DNA of 64,000 bases from Actinomycetes bacterium (GTDB lineage: Bacteria; Actinomycetota; Acidimicrobiia; Acidimicrobiales; Microtrichaceae). Below the pieces are notes generated by a model. That model saw nothing but the letters and a program-made list of their open reading frames with translations. It had not been told where the DNA came from and searched no databases. Position numbers and translations under genes: made by a program. Of this stretch, positions 17,269-25,690 are shown in pieces. Every line of letters starts with the position of its first letter. Positions within the stretch are counted from its first letter, which is position 1. Location: the NCBI GenBank assembly GCA_024222295.1, contig JAAEPF010000023.1:310001-374000 (forward strand). The letters run 5' to 3'.

Positions 17269-17436
17269 TCAGTGCTGAAGAGCTCCCCGTCGGGTTGGCC
17301 GGCCATTCAGGGCCTTTGCGAACTTCGGGTCGATGGAGATGTGCATCATCGTGCCGGTCTCGCAGGCGTAGCTGGCCGCGCCAGTCACCACGTGTCGCCA
17401 CGTGCGGGCGGAGGTGGTGGTGGGGCTCGTGAACAT
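17269..17436 (-). CDS. possible small protein or leader peptide upstream of whiB (55 aa)
   Basis: An open frame starting MFTSPTTTSARTW and ending GRPTRRGALQH. It is supported only by context: TTGACG (17472-17467), a 17-base spacer and TTTCGT lie seven bases before its ATG, and an intrinsic terminator follows its stop. No recognised domain. It may instead be untranslated whiB leader. Confidence 0.3.
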   Translation of the reverse strand: MFTSPTTTSARTWRHVVTGAASYACETGTMMHISIDPKFAKALNGRPTRRGALQH

Positions 17437-17505
17437 CGGCTCTACGAAACAGCACCCTGATGGATGCGTCAAGTGATTAACGGCGGATGCTGTGGAATCC
17501 GTATG

Positions 17506-18669
17506 TCAGGCGGTGTGTGGCCTGTAGACCAACCGGCCTTCGGCATCGGTGCTGCGGTCCATCTTCCCGAGCAGCCGCAGGTGCTCCAGGTGGGCGTAGG
17601 TCTCCGACTCGGCCATCGGTCCCCAGTTGCGCTCCTCGAACAGCTCGTGGCTGTACGGGCGCACGCCGGCGAGGCCGATTCCGTCGCCGATCGCAATGAG
17701 TCGCTCGAGGCGCTCGTCGTGGTGTTCGATGATGTCGGCCACCCGACCGGCGAGGTCCGAGAACGGAAGTCCGTGGGCGGGCAGCACGGTGGTCACATTC
17801 GGCAGCGCAGCCACCCGTCCGAGGGCGGTGAAGAAGTCGCTGAGGGCGTCGTCGCTGGGAGTCAGCCCCGAGATGTGCGGGGTGATGGTGGGCAGCACAT
17901 GGTCACCGGAGAGCAACAACCCACTGGCCGGGTCCCACAGGCAGAGGTGGTCGCCGGTGTGGCCGGGTGTGTGCAGCGCCTGCCATTCGCGCCCGCCTAT
18001 GGTCATCCATTCGCAGTCGGACACCCTGGTGGTGGGCGCGAGCTGAAGCAGCCCCTTCTTGGACAGGTCGTCCCAGGAGCGCATGAACTCCAGCTCCTCT
18101 GCGGGCAGCCTGAATCCGTCCTCGCCGTAGGGGGTCTCCCGCACAGGAAAGTCTGGGATGTCGCCGGTGCCGAACAGCACCGATGCAAACCTGCGGTTGA
18201 CCGGACCGTCCATGTCGGGGAGTTCGACATCGGCTCCGGCGTCGGCCAGCCCCTCGGTGGCGGGCCCGTCGGTGGCGATCGGGATCTCGGTCAGTTCGAG
18301 GTCGACCGGCTGGGGGTCGAACGGTGTGGCGAAGCTGTCATGTGCCACCACATCGCAGTGGTGCTCGGCGCGCAGTCGTCCCGCCCCACCGAAGTGGTCG
18401 GGATGCGAGTGAGTCACCAGCACCGTGTGCACCCGCTCCGGTGCGATGCCGACCGAGCCCAACCGTTCCACGAGGGTGGCGTTGGACATCGGGTCGGGCA
18501 GGCCCGGGTCGACGAGCGTTACGCCCCTTTCGTCGGGCAGCACGTAGCAGTTCACGTGGCCCAGGCCGGGCAGCATGATCGGGATCTGGATGCGCAGCAC
18601 GTCGGGTGCCATCTCGTCCACCTGATCGGACGCAGCCAGGCGCTCCTGTCTTTCCACGATTCCCCCCAA
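17506..18669 (-). CDS. MBL-fold metallo-hydrolase
   Basis: A metallo-beta-lactamase-fold hydrolase with the metal motif THSHPDHFGG (about residues 86-95 from the first start), later HTPGHTGDH, SGDH and a final LPAHG. The C-terminal 80 residues (ERLERLIAIGD onwards) form a winged-helix-like tail as in the LACTB2/RNase-like branch. The farthest start is TTG 18669; GTG 18657 or ATG 18612 (AGGTGG five bases upstream) may be the real one. It lies nine bases or more after orn in the same direction. Substrate unknown. Confidence 0.85.
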   Translation of the reverse strand: MGGIVERQERLAASDQVDEMAPDVLRIQIPIMLPGLGHVNCYVLPDERGVTLVDPGLPDPMSNATLVERLGSVGIAPERVHTVLVTHSHPDHFGGAGRLRAEHHCDVVAHDSFATPFDPQPVDLELTEIPIATDGPATEGLADAGADVELPDMDGPVNRRFASVLFGTGDIPDFPVRETPYGEDGFRLPAEELEFMRSWDDLSKKGLLQLAPTTRVSDCEWMTIGGREWQALHTPGHTGDHLCLWDPASGLLLSGDHVLPTITPHISGLTPSDDALSDFFTALGRVAALPNVTTVLPAHGLPFSDLAGRVADIIEHHDERLERLIAIGDGIGLAGVRPYSHELFEERNWGPMAESETYAHLEHLRLLGKMDRSTDAEGRLVYRPHTA

Positions 18670-18678
18670 CCGGCCGGC

Positions 18679-19224
18679 TCAGCCGGCCTCCGGCGCGCGG
18701 AAGACCTTCTCGCGCCAGTACTTCAGCTCCGCCACCGACTCCTTGATGTCGTCCATCGCACGGTGAGCCGACGGTCCCTTGGCCAGCCCGCCCATTTCTT
18801 CGGGGTACCAACGCCGGGCCAGTTCCTTGATTGTCGAAACGTCGATGGAGCGGTAGTGAAGGAACTCCTCGATGTCGTTGAGGTGCACGCTGAGGAAGCG
18901 GCGATCCATGCCGATCGAGTTGCCGCACAGCGGCACCGTGCGGGGCTGGGAGATGTGTTCGGTGAGGAAGTCGAGCGTGGCCTTGCCGGCCTCCTCGAGG
19001 GTGATCTCCGAGGCACGGATCGAGTCGAGCAGCCCGCTCGAGGTGTGCATCTTGGTCACGACCTCGTCCATTCGGGCGAGCGCGTCCTCTGGTTGGTGGA
19101 TCACGAGGTCGGGGCCTTCGGCGATGATCTCGAGGTCGTCGTCGGTGATGAGGGTGGCAATCTCGACGATGGAGTCCCGGTTGGCATCCAGGCCGGTCAT
19201 CTCGAGATCCATCCAGGCGAGCAT
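18679..19224 (-). CDS. orn: oligoribonuclease
   Basis: A 181-residue DEDDh 3'-5' exonuclease that degrades di- and short oligoribonucleotides, including pGpG from c-di-GMP breakdown. Exo I is [10 protein letters not shown], Exo II is [11 protein letters not shown] and Exo III is [11 protein letters not shown]. Full length. ATG six bases after TAGCCT (leaderless) and divergent from dut. The pGpG link fits the c-di-GMP sensor RsiG homologue at 52314. Confidence 0.95.
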   Translation of the reverse strand: MLAWMDLEMTGLDANRDSIVEIATLITDDDLEIIAEGPDLVIHQPEDALARMDEVVTKMHTSSGLLDSIRASEITLEEAGKATLDFLTEHISQPRTVPLCGNSIGMDRRFLSVHLNDIEEFLHYRSIDVSTIKELARRWYPEEMGGLAKGPSAHRAMDDIKESVAELKYWREKVFRAPEAG

Positions 19225-19230
19225 CTGCCA

Positions 19231-19257
19231 AGGCTACGGCACTGGCGCCGGTAGTCT
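19231..19257. promoter_or_regulatory. interleaved divergent leaderless promoters of orn and dut
   Basis: The minus-strand -10 of orn (TAGCCT, 19236-19231) is six bases from its ATG. The plus-strand -10 of dut (TAGTCT, 19252-19257) is seven bases from its GTG. With a 17-base spacer, each -35 position falls on the other gene's -10 box. Confidence 0.5.
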
Positions 19258-19264
19258 CGCTGCC

Positions 19265-19702
19265 GTGTTGGAGATACCCGTCACACGTTCCGAACCCGAC
19301 CTGGAGCTGCCTGCGCACGCAAAGCCGGGCGACGCCGGGGTCGACCTGCGGTCATCGGAGACCCTCACGATCCGCGCAGGCGGCCACCGGGTGCTCGTGC
19401 CCACAGGGCTGTCGATCGCCATCCCGCGCGGCTACGCGGGCTTCGTGCAGCCCCGGAGTGGGTTGGCGCTGAAGCACGGGGTCACCTGTCTCAACACTCC
19501 CGGCCTGATCGACTCCGACTACCGGGGCGAGCTGAAGGTGCTGCTGATCAACACCGATCCCGCGGAGGACTTCGAGATCCAGCGCGGTGACCGCATCGCA
19601 CAGCTGGTCATCCAGGCGGTCGAGCACCCCGAGTTCGTGGAAGTCGAGTCGCTGGACGACACCGAGCGCGGCGCCGGTGGTTTCGGTCACACAGGGATCT
19701 GA
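19265..19702 (+). CDS. dut: deoxyuridine 5'-triphosphate nucleotidohydrolase (dUTPase)
   Basis: A 145-residue trimeric dUTPase that hydrolyses dUTP to dUMP. All five motifs are readable: motif 1 [10 protein letters not shown] (23-32), motif 2 PRSGLA, motif 3 [13 protein letters not shown], motif 4 [11 protein letters not shown] and motif 5 at the C-terminus, [13 protein letters not shown] start, leaderless. Confidence 0.96.
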   Translation: MLEIPVTRSEPDLELPAHAKPGDAGVDLRSSETLTIRAGGHRVLVPTGLSIAIPRGYAGFVQPRSGLALKHGVTCLNTPGLIDSDYRGELKVLLINTDPAEDFEIQRGDRIAQLVIQAVEHPEFVEVESLDDTERGAGGFGHTGI

Positions 19703-19798
19703 GGTCACGCGCGGCACCGGTTCACCTACGCTCCGCCGGAGCGACGGAATCGACATCGGGGGACCCATGACCGTTGCGTGGCTGCTGGAGCCGAGGTG

Positions 19799-19906
19799 AT
19801 GCTCGAGCCTGAATCCCCCGAGTACGACCCCGAGGGACTGGTGTTCACCGTGGTCGACGCCGAGGGCAACCTCTGGTCGTTCGGCACCTACGCGGGCGAG
19901 GACTGA
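19799..19906 (+). pseudogene. C-terminal remnant of a VOC/glyoxalase-type protein (35 codons)
   Basis: The 35 residues begin MLEPESPEYDPEGL and end VVDAEGNLWSFGTYAGED, which resembles the last strand of VOC-superfamily proteins (typically DPEGNxWSFGTY). No upstream part of such a domain is visible before 19799. A GGAG and a GAGG stand just before the ATG, so translation as a microprotein is possible, but a broken gene is more likely. Confidence 0.4.
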
Positions 19907-19911
19907 CCGGG

Positions 19912-20967
19912 TCAGCGAACGGCGTCGCCGAGCGGGTGCAGGATGTCGAGATACATCGCTGAAGCCGAGATGGTCACCAGCACCGCGACCACCGCCACGG
20001 CCACGGGCGTGAACTTGTTGGGATCGAGCCGCAGGTCGCGCTTGCGGCGGATCCGCGCCCATGCGCTTTCCACGACGATCAGCGCCGCGTGGCCGCCATC
20101 CAGTGGCAGCAGCGGCAGCAGGTTGAGCAGCGCCAGTGATGCCGAGAAGATCGCGGCGAGCAGCCAAAGTCGCGATGCGTCGCCCTCCATCAAGCCGTCC
20201 GCGATCTGGGCGCCGCCGATGGGCGAGACCAGCCGGTTCTCGGGAACCTCGCCGGACGCCACCGACTTCGCATAGTCGTCGGCTCCGAACACCAGGGTGC
20301 CGAGGCCGTCGAGTGTGCCGGTTGCTACCTGGGTGGTGCGACTGACGCCGACGCCCGCAGCCTCGACCGGTCCGGCGTCGGCCTCGACGGCCGCATAGCC
20401 GGCGAACAGGGCCACCGCGATCAGGAAGTTCACCGCCACGCCGGCGAGGATCACCAGCATGCGGTTGCGGCGCGACGCGGCGCGGTAGGTGTAGGGCTCG
20501 AGGGATGCTTCGACTTCCTCGCGGGGCCCCATTCCGGGGAGCTTCACGTAGCCACCCGCAGGGATCAGCTTCACCCCGTAGCGGAGTCCATTGGAGGCGG
20601 TTCGGGCCCATACCGTGGGCCCGAAGCCGATGAAGAACTCGGTGGGCCTCATGCCCACGCGCCGGGCGACGGCGTAGTGGCCGAGTTCGTGCAGGAACAC
20701 GAGCACGGAGAGGATCCCGATGAAGGCGACGGCTCCGGGTGCCCACTGCCAGATGAGGCCTATCGCGATCGCGAGTCCGCAGGCCCGGAACAGGTTGAAC
20801 TCGTTCCTCGTGCCTTCGGAGCGGCCGGCGCGTCGCCAGGCCGTGAGGGCGCGCACCGGGGCGGGGTCGTCGCGCAGCACGACGGGGTCGGGATGTCCCT
20901 TGTCGCCCTGCTGCTCGACGGGTGGCCGTTCGCCCAGCCGGTCTGTTTCCGTCGCATCGCTCGCCAT
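19912..20967 (-). CDS. site-2 protease family (M50) membrane metalloprotease
   Basis: A 351-residue intramembrane zinc protease. A cytoplasmic arm of about 60 residues precedes the first helix; the zinc site is FLHELGHYAVARR (HExxH, about residues 92-96) and the third ligand lies in LLPLLPLDGGHAAL. The loop GFGPTVWARTASNGLRYGVKLIPAGGYVKLPGMG is typical of the RseP/Rip1 group, but a PDZ domain is not evident. It probably cleaves anti-sigma factors or other membrane proteins. Confidence 0.87.
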   Translation of the reverse strand: MASDATETDRLGERPPVEQQGDKGHPDPVVLRDDPAPVRALTAWRRAGRSEGTRNEFNLFRACGLAIAIGLIWQWAPGAVAFIGILSVLVFLHELGHYAVARRVGMRPTEFFIGFGPTVWARTASNGLRYGVKLIPAGGYVKLPGMGPREEVEASLEPYTYRAASRRNRMLVILAGVAVNFLIAVALFAGYAAVEADAGPVEAAGVGVSRTTQVATGTLDGLGTLVFGADDYAKSVASGEVPENRLVSPIGGAQIADGLMEGDASRLWLLAAIFSASLALLNLLPLLPLDGGHAALIVVESAWARIRRKRDLRLDPNKFTPVAVAVVAVLVTISASAMYLDILHPLGDAVR

Positions 20968-21075
20968 GTCTCAACAGAGTCTTTCACGGAGTCTCATGCG
21001 ATGCCAGAACCTGATGGGGGCAGTTGTGACCGCTTTCAGCACTTTACGTGGGCAGCCGCTCACCGGTATTGGCGG

Positions 21076-22485
21076 TCAGGTGGGGATGTCTGCGACGCGG
21101 GCGACCGCGAGGGTGTTCCCGTCGGCCTCCATCTCGTAACGGCACAGGCCGTCACCATCCTCGCGCCAGATCACCAGGCCGACCGGATCCGCCCGCGACG
21201 GCTCCCACTCGATTGCCGAGACAGCCGCGTCGAGCACACCCGTGCCCGAGTTGGCGTACAACGTGGGCTCGCCGTGCTCGTCGACCGGTCGCAGCATCGG
21301 GTAGTGCGTGTGGCCGAACAGCAGCCAGGGCCACCCATCAGCCGGTGCATCTGCCGCCAACGCAGCGAAGAGAAGCTCCTCATCCAGGCTGTCGAATCGG
21401 CGGTTGCCGCCGAAGCGCGGGTCGAGGCTCACCAGCCGGTTGCGTCCCCGCCCATCGAGCAGCCGCTCCACGGCCTCCTCGTCCGCCAGCCCCTCGCCGG
21501 CACCGGGGGTGGGCAACTCCTCGAGGCCGAGCCCGAGCCATGTGATGGCCCTTCCGAGTGCGCTGAAGCCCGGGCCGTTCCAGGAGTCGGTGAGGTGTCC
21601 GTGCGCCACCACAGCCATCACGTCGGCCGCATCGCTCACGCTGTCAGCATCCCGACCGACTCCGGGGTCAACCAACACAAGACTGTCGACCGGTTCCACG
21701 CCGGGAAGGTGCGCCCCCAGCCGCCGGGCGACCTCGTCGTCCGCCAATGCCTCGTCATGGTTGCCGACCGTGCGGTGGTACCTGCCCTCGGCGGCGAACC
21801 GATCGCGGATCGTCCGGTAGATCAGTGCGTTGTTGTCGACGATGCGGTCGAGTTGTTCACCGAGCAGCTCCACCTCCAGTGTGCGGTCCAACGGCGACGC
21901 GACGCTCCCGGCCATCCGGGCGATGTCGTAGAAGGCACCCCACGTGGTGCCCCCGACCATCCAGAAGTCCTCGACGTCGCCGTTCTCGATCAGGCCCCAG
22001 CCGCGGTCCGCATACCGTCCGAGCATGCGCGCGTAGAGGTCCTTGGTGCGTTGCCTGCGCGGCCAGTCGACGCGGCCCGGAATGCAACGGTGGAGATCGG
22101 ATGTGATGAGCCACCGTTGGCGGCCGTCGATCCGCTTGGTCGACCGGGCGGGCAGTGGGCTCGGCGCGCCGGCCATCACTGCGCGCAAGTGGTCTCCGAA
22201 CGCGGCGGTGCGCTCGCGGGACAGCGCCGCGGTTCGTCGCGCGGCCACCGCGAGCGTGGGCGCGCTCACCGGTGCGGAGGCGAGCACCCCTGCGGTGCGC
22301 GCCAACGCCCAGGCGCTCGCGGCAATGCCCACCCCGCCGTCTTCGGTGCCCGCAGGCGGTACCCGTTCCAGCGAATCCACGGTGTCGGCCGCTGCGCCCA
22401 CCCGGCCGAGTACAGCCCTCACAGCAGAGCTGACCAGTTGCCTGGCCGGCGGCAACGAGTCGGTCCGTTCATCCGGTTCGCTCAA
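21076..22485 (-). CDS. calcineurin-like metallophosphoesterase
   Basis: A 469-residue protein. The first 120 residues are helical and Ala-rich with no known domain. The phosphoesterase motifs follow: WLITSDLHR, ENGDVEDFW, TVGNHDE, VVAHGH and FGHTHYP. The order DxH-GDxxD-GNHD-GH-GHxH is complete, so a two-metal active site is expected. Substrate unknown. It is divergent from the nitroreductase gene. Confidence 0.8.
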   Translation of the reverse strand: MSEPDERTDSLPPARQLVSSAVRAVLGRVGAAADTVDSLERVPPAGTEDGGVGIAASAWALARTAGVLASAPVSAPTLAVAARRTAALSRERTAAFGDHLRAVMAGAPSPLPARSTKRIDGRQRWLITSDLHRCIPGRVDWPRRQRTKDLYARMLGRYADRGWGLIENGDVEDFWMVGGTTWGAFYDIARMAGSVASPLDRTLEVELLGEQLDRIVDNNALIYRTIRDRFAAEGRYHRTVGNHDEALADDEVARRLGAHLPGVEPVDSLVLVDPGVGRDADSVSDAADVMAVVAHGHLTDSWNGPGFSALGRAITWLGLGLEELPTPGAGEGLADEEAVERLLDGRGRNRLVSLDPRFGGNRRFDSLDEELLFAALAADAPADGWPWLLFGHTHYPMLRPVDEHGEPTLYANSGTGVLDAAVSAIEWEPSRADPVGLVIWREDGDGLCRYEMEADGNTLAVARVADIPT

Positions 22486-22562
22486 CCGGCCTTCCTTTCA
22501 CACGATGCGTTGGTTGCCCGTAGCATCGCAGCCACGACGACGATCCGGGGAACACCGCAGCG

Positions 22563-23306
22563 ATGGCCGACAACACCGACTCCGCAACCGATGGCTCCGC
22601 CACCATCAACGAACGTGCCCCCGAGGGCGACCGCTCCTACGCCGCCGTCGCCGACCGGCTGTCGATGCCGCTCGACGAGGCGATGCTCACGCAGCGCGCC
22701 GTGCGCAGGGTGCTGCCGGACGACGTCGATGACGACATCGTGCTGCGCTGCATCGAACTGGCGCTGAAGGCGCCGACCGGTTCCAACGGCCAGAACTGGG
22801 AGTTCCTGGTCGTGAAGGACCGTGCCACGAAAGCCGCCTTCGCGGAGCAGTACCGCCGTGCCTGGAAGCTCTACGGAGGGCTCGGCGAGAAGGTGGTGGC
22901 CAGGGATGCCGACATGGCGAAGATCCTGCGCGCCGTGCAGTGGCAGGTCGACAACTTCGAGGACATCCCCGTGATTGTGGTGCCGTGCCTCGTGGGCCCC
23001 ATGCGCCTCGCTCCGATCCATCTGTCCCAGTCCAGCCACTACGGCTCGGTGTACCCGAGCGTGCAGAACCTTCTGCTGGCCGCTCGCGCGATGGGGCTGG
23101 GCGCCTCGCTGATCACCTTGCCCCTCTGGGGCCTGACCAAGGCCCGAAAGCTCCTCGGGCTCCCGTTCAACACCCAGCCGGTGTGCATGGTGCCGCTCGG
23201 TTGGCCACGCGGCCGCTACGGCCCCACCACGCGCAAGCCGGTCGGCGAGGTCGTACACCTGGACCGCTTCGGCAACAGGGCCTGGCAGGGTCACGAGCCG
23301 GGCTGA
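22563..23306 (+). CDS. nitroreductase family flavoprotein
   Basis: A 247-residue FMN-dependent NAD(P)H oxidoreductase. After an Asp/Thr-rich arm of about 35 residues come QRAVRRVLPDDVDDD and ALKAPTGSNGQNWEFLVVKD, the FMN-binding start of the fold. Later SVYPSVQNLLLAARAMGLGASLITL binds the flavin phosphate side. Substrate not predictable. The next gene begins nine bases after its stop. Confidence 0.88.
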   Translation: MADNTDSATDGSATINERAPEGDRSYAAVADRLSMPLDEAMLTQRAVRRVLPDDVDDDIVLRCIELALKAPTGSNGQNWEFLVVKDRATKAAFAEQYRRAWKLYGGLGEKVVARDADMAKILRAVQWQVDNFEDIPVIVVPCLVGPMRLAPIHLSQSSHYGSVYPSVQNLLLAARAMGLGASLITLPLWGLTKARKLLGLPFNTQPVCMVPLGWPRGRYGPTTRKPVGEVVHLDRFGNRAWQGHEPG

Positions 23307-23315
23307 CGGACACCC

Positions 23316-24386
23316 ATGCACCTGGCGGTCTACACGGACGCAGATGAGCGCGGCGGCGCGGAGTCGGCGATGGGCAACTTCATCGAGCGGTTCTCCGACG
23401 ACATGGCAGTGACCGTCCTCGGTCCCGATGAGGCAGTGGTTCGCTGGCTCGCCTCCAGGCGCCCCGGCGCGCGCTACAGCGTCCTTCCACCAGTGCGCGA
23501 CCGAAGAGACGTCGTGGGGATGTGGCAGACGCGCAAGGCGTTCCGTGCGCTCGACGCCGACATCATCCACTTCAATCTGTCGTCGATGTCATCGTGCCAG
23601 TGGGCGATCGTGGCCGCGATGTCGATCCCCGGCCAGCGTTACGTGGTCATGGAGCATTCTCCGGTGGGTACCTGGTCTGCGATGTCCCAGCGTCTCAAAC
23701 TGGTCACCTCCCGTCGTGCGGCCGCGCATGTGACCGTGGGTCACCGCGCGGCCGAGCTGATCGAGCTGCTGGGTGATCTGCCGCCCGGGTCGCTCCGGGT
23801 CATCCATTCGGGCGTCCCGGTGGTCGAGCTTGACCCTCCGCCACGGTCGACGGAGGACTTCACGGTCGGCATGCTCAGCCGGCACGACCCGGTGAAGGGG
23901 ATCGACCTGGCGATCCGCATGGTGGGCCAACTCGGCGACGGCTACCGACTGGTGGTTATCGGCGAGGGCTGGGAGACCGCCAACCTCGAAGCGCTGATCG
24001 AGGATCTCGAAGTAGGAGACCGGGTCGAGCTGCGACCCTTCTCAGAGGGTGCGCGCGACCTGTATCCGACCTTCGACGTGTACCTGCTGCCCTCACGACT
24101 GGAGGCGTTTCCGGTGACCATCCAGGAAGCCATGCAGGCAGGTGTACCCGTTGTTGCCACCGAGGTGGGCAGCGTGCGCGAGGCGATCGACGACGGCGAG
24201 ACGGGTTTCGTGGTGCCCGTGGAGGACGTCGACGCGCTCGCCGACGCCGTTCGCCGGCTGCACGACGAACCCGAGCTGCGCCGGCGCATGGGCGTCCGAG
24301 CCGCAGAGATCGGGCTGGAGCGTTTCGACATGGCCGCAGGCGTCGCCGCCTGGGAGGCTCTGTACCGCGAGGTTCTCGAGTCCTGA
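23316..24386 (+). CDS. glycosyltransferase family 4 (GT-B) protein
   Basis: A 356-residue GT-B enzyme. The N-terminal acceptor domain opens MHLAVYTDADERGGAESAMG. The donor domain has GMLSRHDPVKGIDLAIRM, VVIGEGWE and the EX7E-like stretch LPSRLEAFPVTIQEAMQAG, then PVVATEVGSVREAIDDGETG. It would transfer a sugar from a nucleotide donor at the membrane or in the cytoplasm; acceptor unknown. Confidence 0.87.
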   Translation: MHLAVYTDADERGGAESAMGNFIERFSDDMAVTVLGPDEAVVRWLASRRPGARYSVLPPVRDRRDVVGMWQTRKAFRALDADIIHFNLSSMSSCQWAIVAAMSIPGQRYVVMEHSPVGTWSAMSQRLKLVTSRRAAAHVTVGHRAAELIELLGDLPPGSLRVIHSGVPVVELDPPPRSTEDFTVGMLSRHDPVKGIDLAIRMVGQLGDGYRLVVIGEGWETANLEALIEDLEVGDRVELRPFSEGARDLYPTFDVYLLPSRLEAFPVTIQEAMQAGVPVVATEVGSVREAIDDGETGFVVPVEDVDALADAVRRLHDEPELRRRMGVRAAEIGLERFDMAAGVAAWEALYREVLES

Positions 24387-24413
24387 CCTGCCAGTGAGGT
24401 GCGGGGTGGTGGC

Positions 24414-25106
24414 TCAGCCGACCTCGACAGAGCCGCTCGCAGTGGCGATGCGTTCGATGCCCTCGCCGTCAGCCGGAGAGCAGCCATCGCCGAATCCGGA
24501 CACGATCTCCACGGTCACGTCGTAGGTGCCGTTCGGCAGTGTGTCACCGGGCAGGATCGTGAACTCGCTGCTTGCATCCAGCGTGGAGGCCCCGCCTTGC
24601 TGTTCACGCACCGCGATCGCGGCGCATCCGATCCGTGGGTCACCCGGCGAGCTGAGTCGGAGCTCGCTGTCACCGGCGATGGTGGGGTCGACGCAGCCGA
24701 ACGCCTCCAGGTTGGCAGGCCCGTCCAGGGTGACCAGCGCGCAATGGCGCGTGTCCGACTCACTCGACACCGGGGTCGACGGATCGGCCACCTGAAGGGC
24801 CAGCACCCCGTCGCCTGTTTCCCTGAGCACTACGTCGAAGTCGCCCGCCGTGCTGTCGTGAACAACGTTGTCCGGATCGTCGTCGGCAATGTCGACCCCG
24901 CCGGCCACATCAGGCTCGTCGGCGGTCTCGGTGTTGCTTGCGGCCGAGACCGACACGATCACCACTGCTGCGATTAGGCCCACCGCCACTGCTGCGATGG
25001 CGAGCGCCGCCCGTCCACGGAGTAGGCCGGGAGCAACGGGCGGTCCAGTTTGCTCGTCCACCATGGACAGCGCTTCGTCGTCTTTGGTGGGCCTGTCTGA
25101 GGCCAC
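24414..25106 (-). CDS. membrane-anchored hypothetical protein
   Basis: A 230-residue protein: cytoplasmic arm (1-30), one membrane helix (about 31-55, ALAIAAVAVGLIAAVVIVSV), an Asp-rich linker and a beta-rich extracytoplasmic domain with four or more cysteines (HCALVT, FGCVDP, IGCAAI, DGCSPA), which could form two disulfides. No domain is recognised. Divergent from the MauE-like gene. Confidence 0.65.
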   Translation of the reverse strand: MASDRPTKDDEALSMVDEQTGPPVAPGLLRGRAALAIAAVAVGLIAAVVIVSVSAASNTETADEPDVAGGVDIADDDPDNVVHDSTAGDFDVVLRETGDGVLALQVADPSTPVSSESDTRHCALVTLDGPANLEAFGCVDPTIAGDSELRLSSPGDPRIGCAAIAVREQQGGASTLDASSEFTILPGDTLPNGTYDVTVEIVSGFGDGCSPADGEGIERIATASGSVEVG

Positions 25107-25160
25107 GGTGACCCCCTGGTGTCACGTTACCGAGACGATACCCACCATCGCGCCCGTGGG

Positions 25161-25166
25161 TACGAT
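25161..25166 (+). promoter_or_regulatory. -10 box for the MauE-like gene, leaderless
   Basis: TACGAT ends seven bases before the ATG at 25174. Confidence 0.45.
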
Positions 25167-25173
25167 TCGCCCG

Positions 25174-25662
25174 ATGTCGGTGCTGGATGCTGCCTACTGG
25201 GTGACGTGCCTCGTGCTTGTCGTGTCGGGTGTGGCGAAGCTGGCAGACCCGCGCGCGACGCAGGCCACGATGCTTGCGCTCGAACTGCCCTTGCCCAACG
25301 CGGGTGCTCGTGTGCTCGCCGTGGTCGAGGTGTTGCTGGGAGCCGCAGGACTGATGGCGGTCGGACCGGTGGCACGCGCGGTCGCGGCGCTGGTGGCGGC
25401 CACCTTCGCCGCATTCGCGCTCGTCGTGCTGGCCGCCCGGCGAAGGGGCCTCGATGACTGCGGCTGCATCGGGGTGCGCCCGAGCGCACCGAGCGTCGGC
25501 CACGCAGTCATGAACCTGGTGTTGGGCGCCGTGGCAGCAGCCGCTGCACTGGCCGGCCCGGTGGACCTGGCAGGTGGGCTCGGGGCACTCCACAGTGCTG
25601 TGGCCGTGCTGGTGGGAGCCGGCGTGGCCGCGGGCGCCGGACTGGTGGTGGCTCGCCTCTAG
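25174..25662 (+). CDS. MauE/DoxX-like integral membrane protein
   Basis: A 162-residue four-helix protein. SGVAKLADPRATQATMLALE after the first helix and the cysteine motif DDCGCIGV after the third are typical of MauE-like proteins, which assist disulfide formation in methylamine dehydrogenase and related systems. No such dehydrogenase is present here, so the client is unknown. ATG 25174 is chosen for the adjacent -10 box. Confidence 0.72.
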   Translation: MSVLDAAYWVTCLVLVVSGVAKLADPRATQATMLALELPLPNAGARVLAVVEVLLGAAGLMAVGPVARAVAALVAATFAAFALVVLAARRRGLDDCGCIGVRPSAPSVGHAVMNLVLGAVAAAAALAGPVDLAGGLGALHSAVAVLVGAGVAAGAGLVVARL

Positions 25663-25678
25663 CCCCGTGTGTGCCGTC

Positions 25679-25684
25679 TATGGT
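25679..25684 (+). promoter_or_regulatory. -10 box for the ABC-2 exporter operon, leaderless
   Basis: TATGGT ends six bases before GTG 25691. Confidence 0.4.
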
Positions 25685-25690
25685 CGCGGC

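Noticed and set aside
19767-19906. Second selenocysteine gene (TGA after MTVAWLLEPR)
   Set aside because: No hairpin of SECIS type, no Cys-homologue pattern around the TGA, and an ATG overlaps it.
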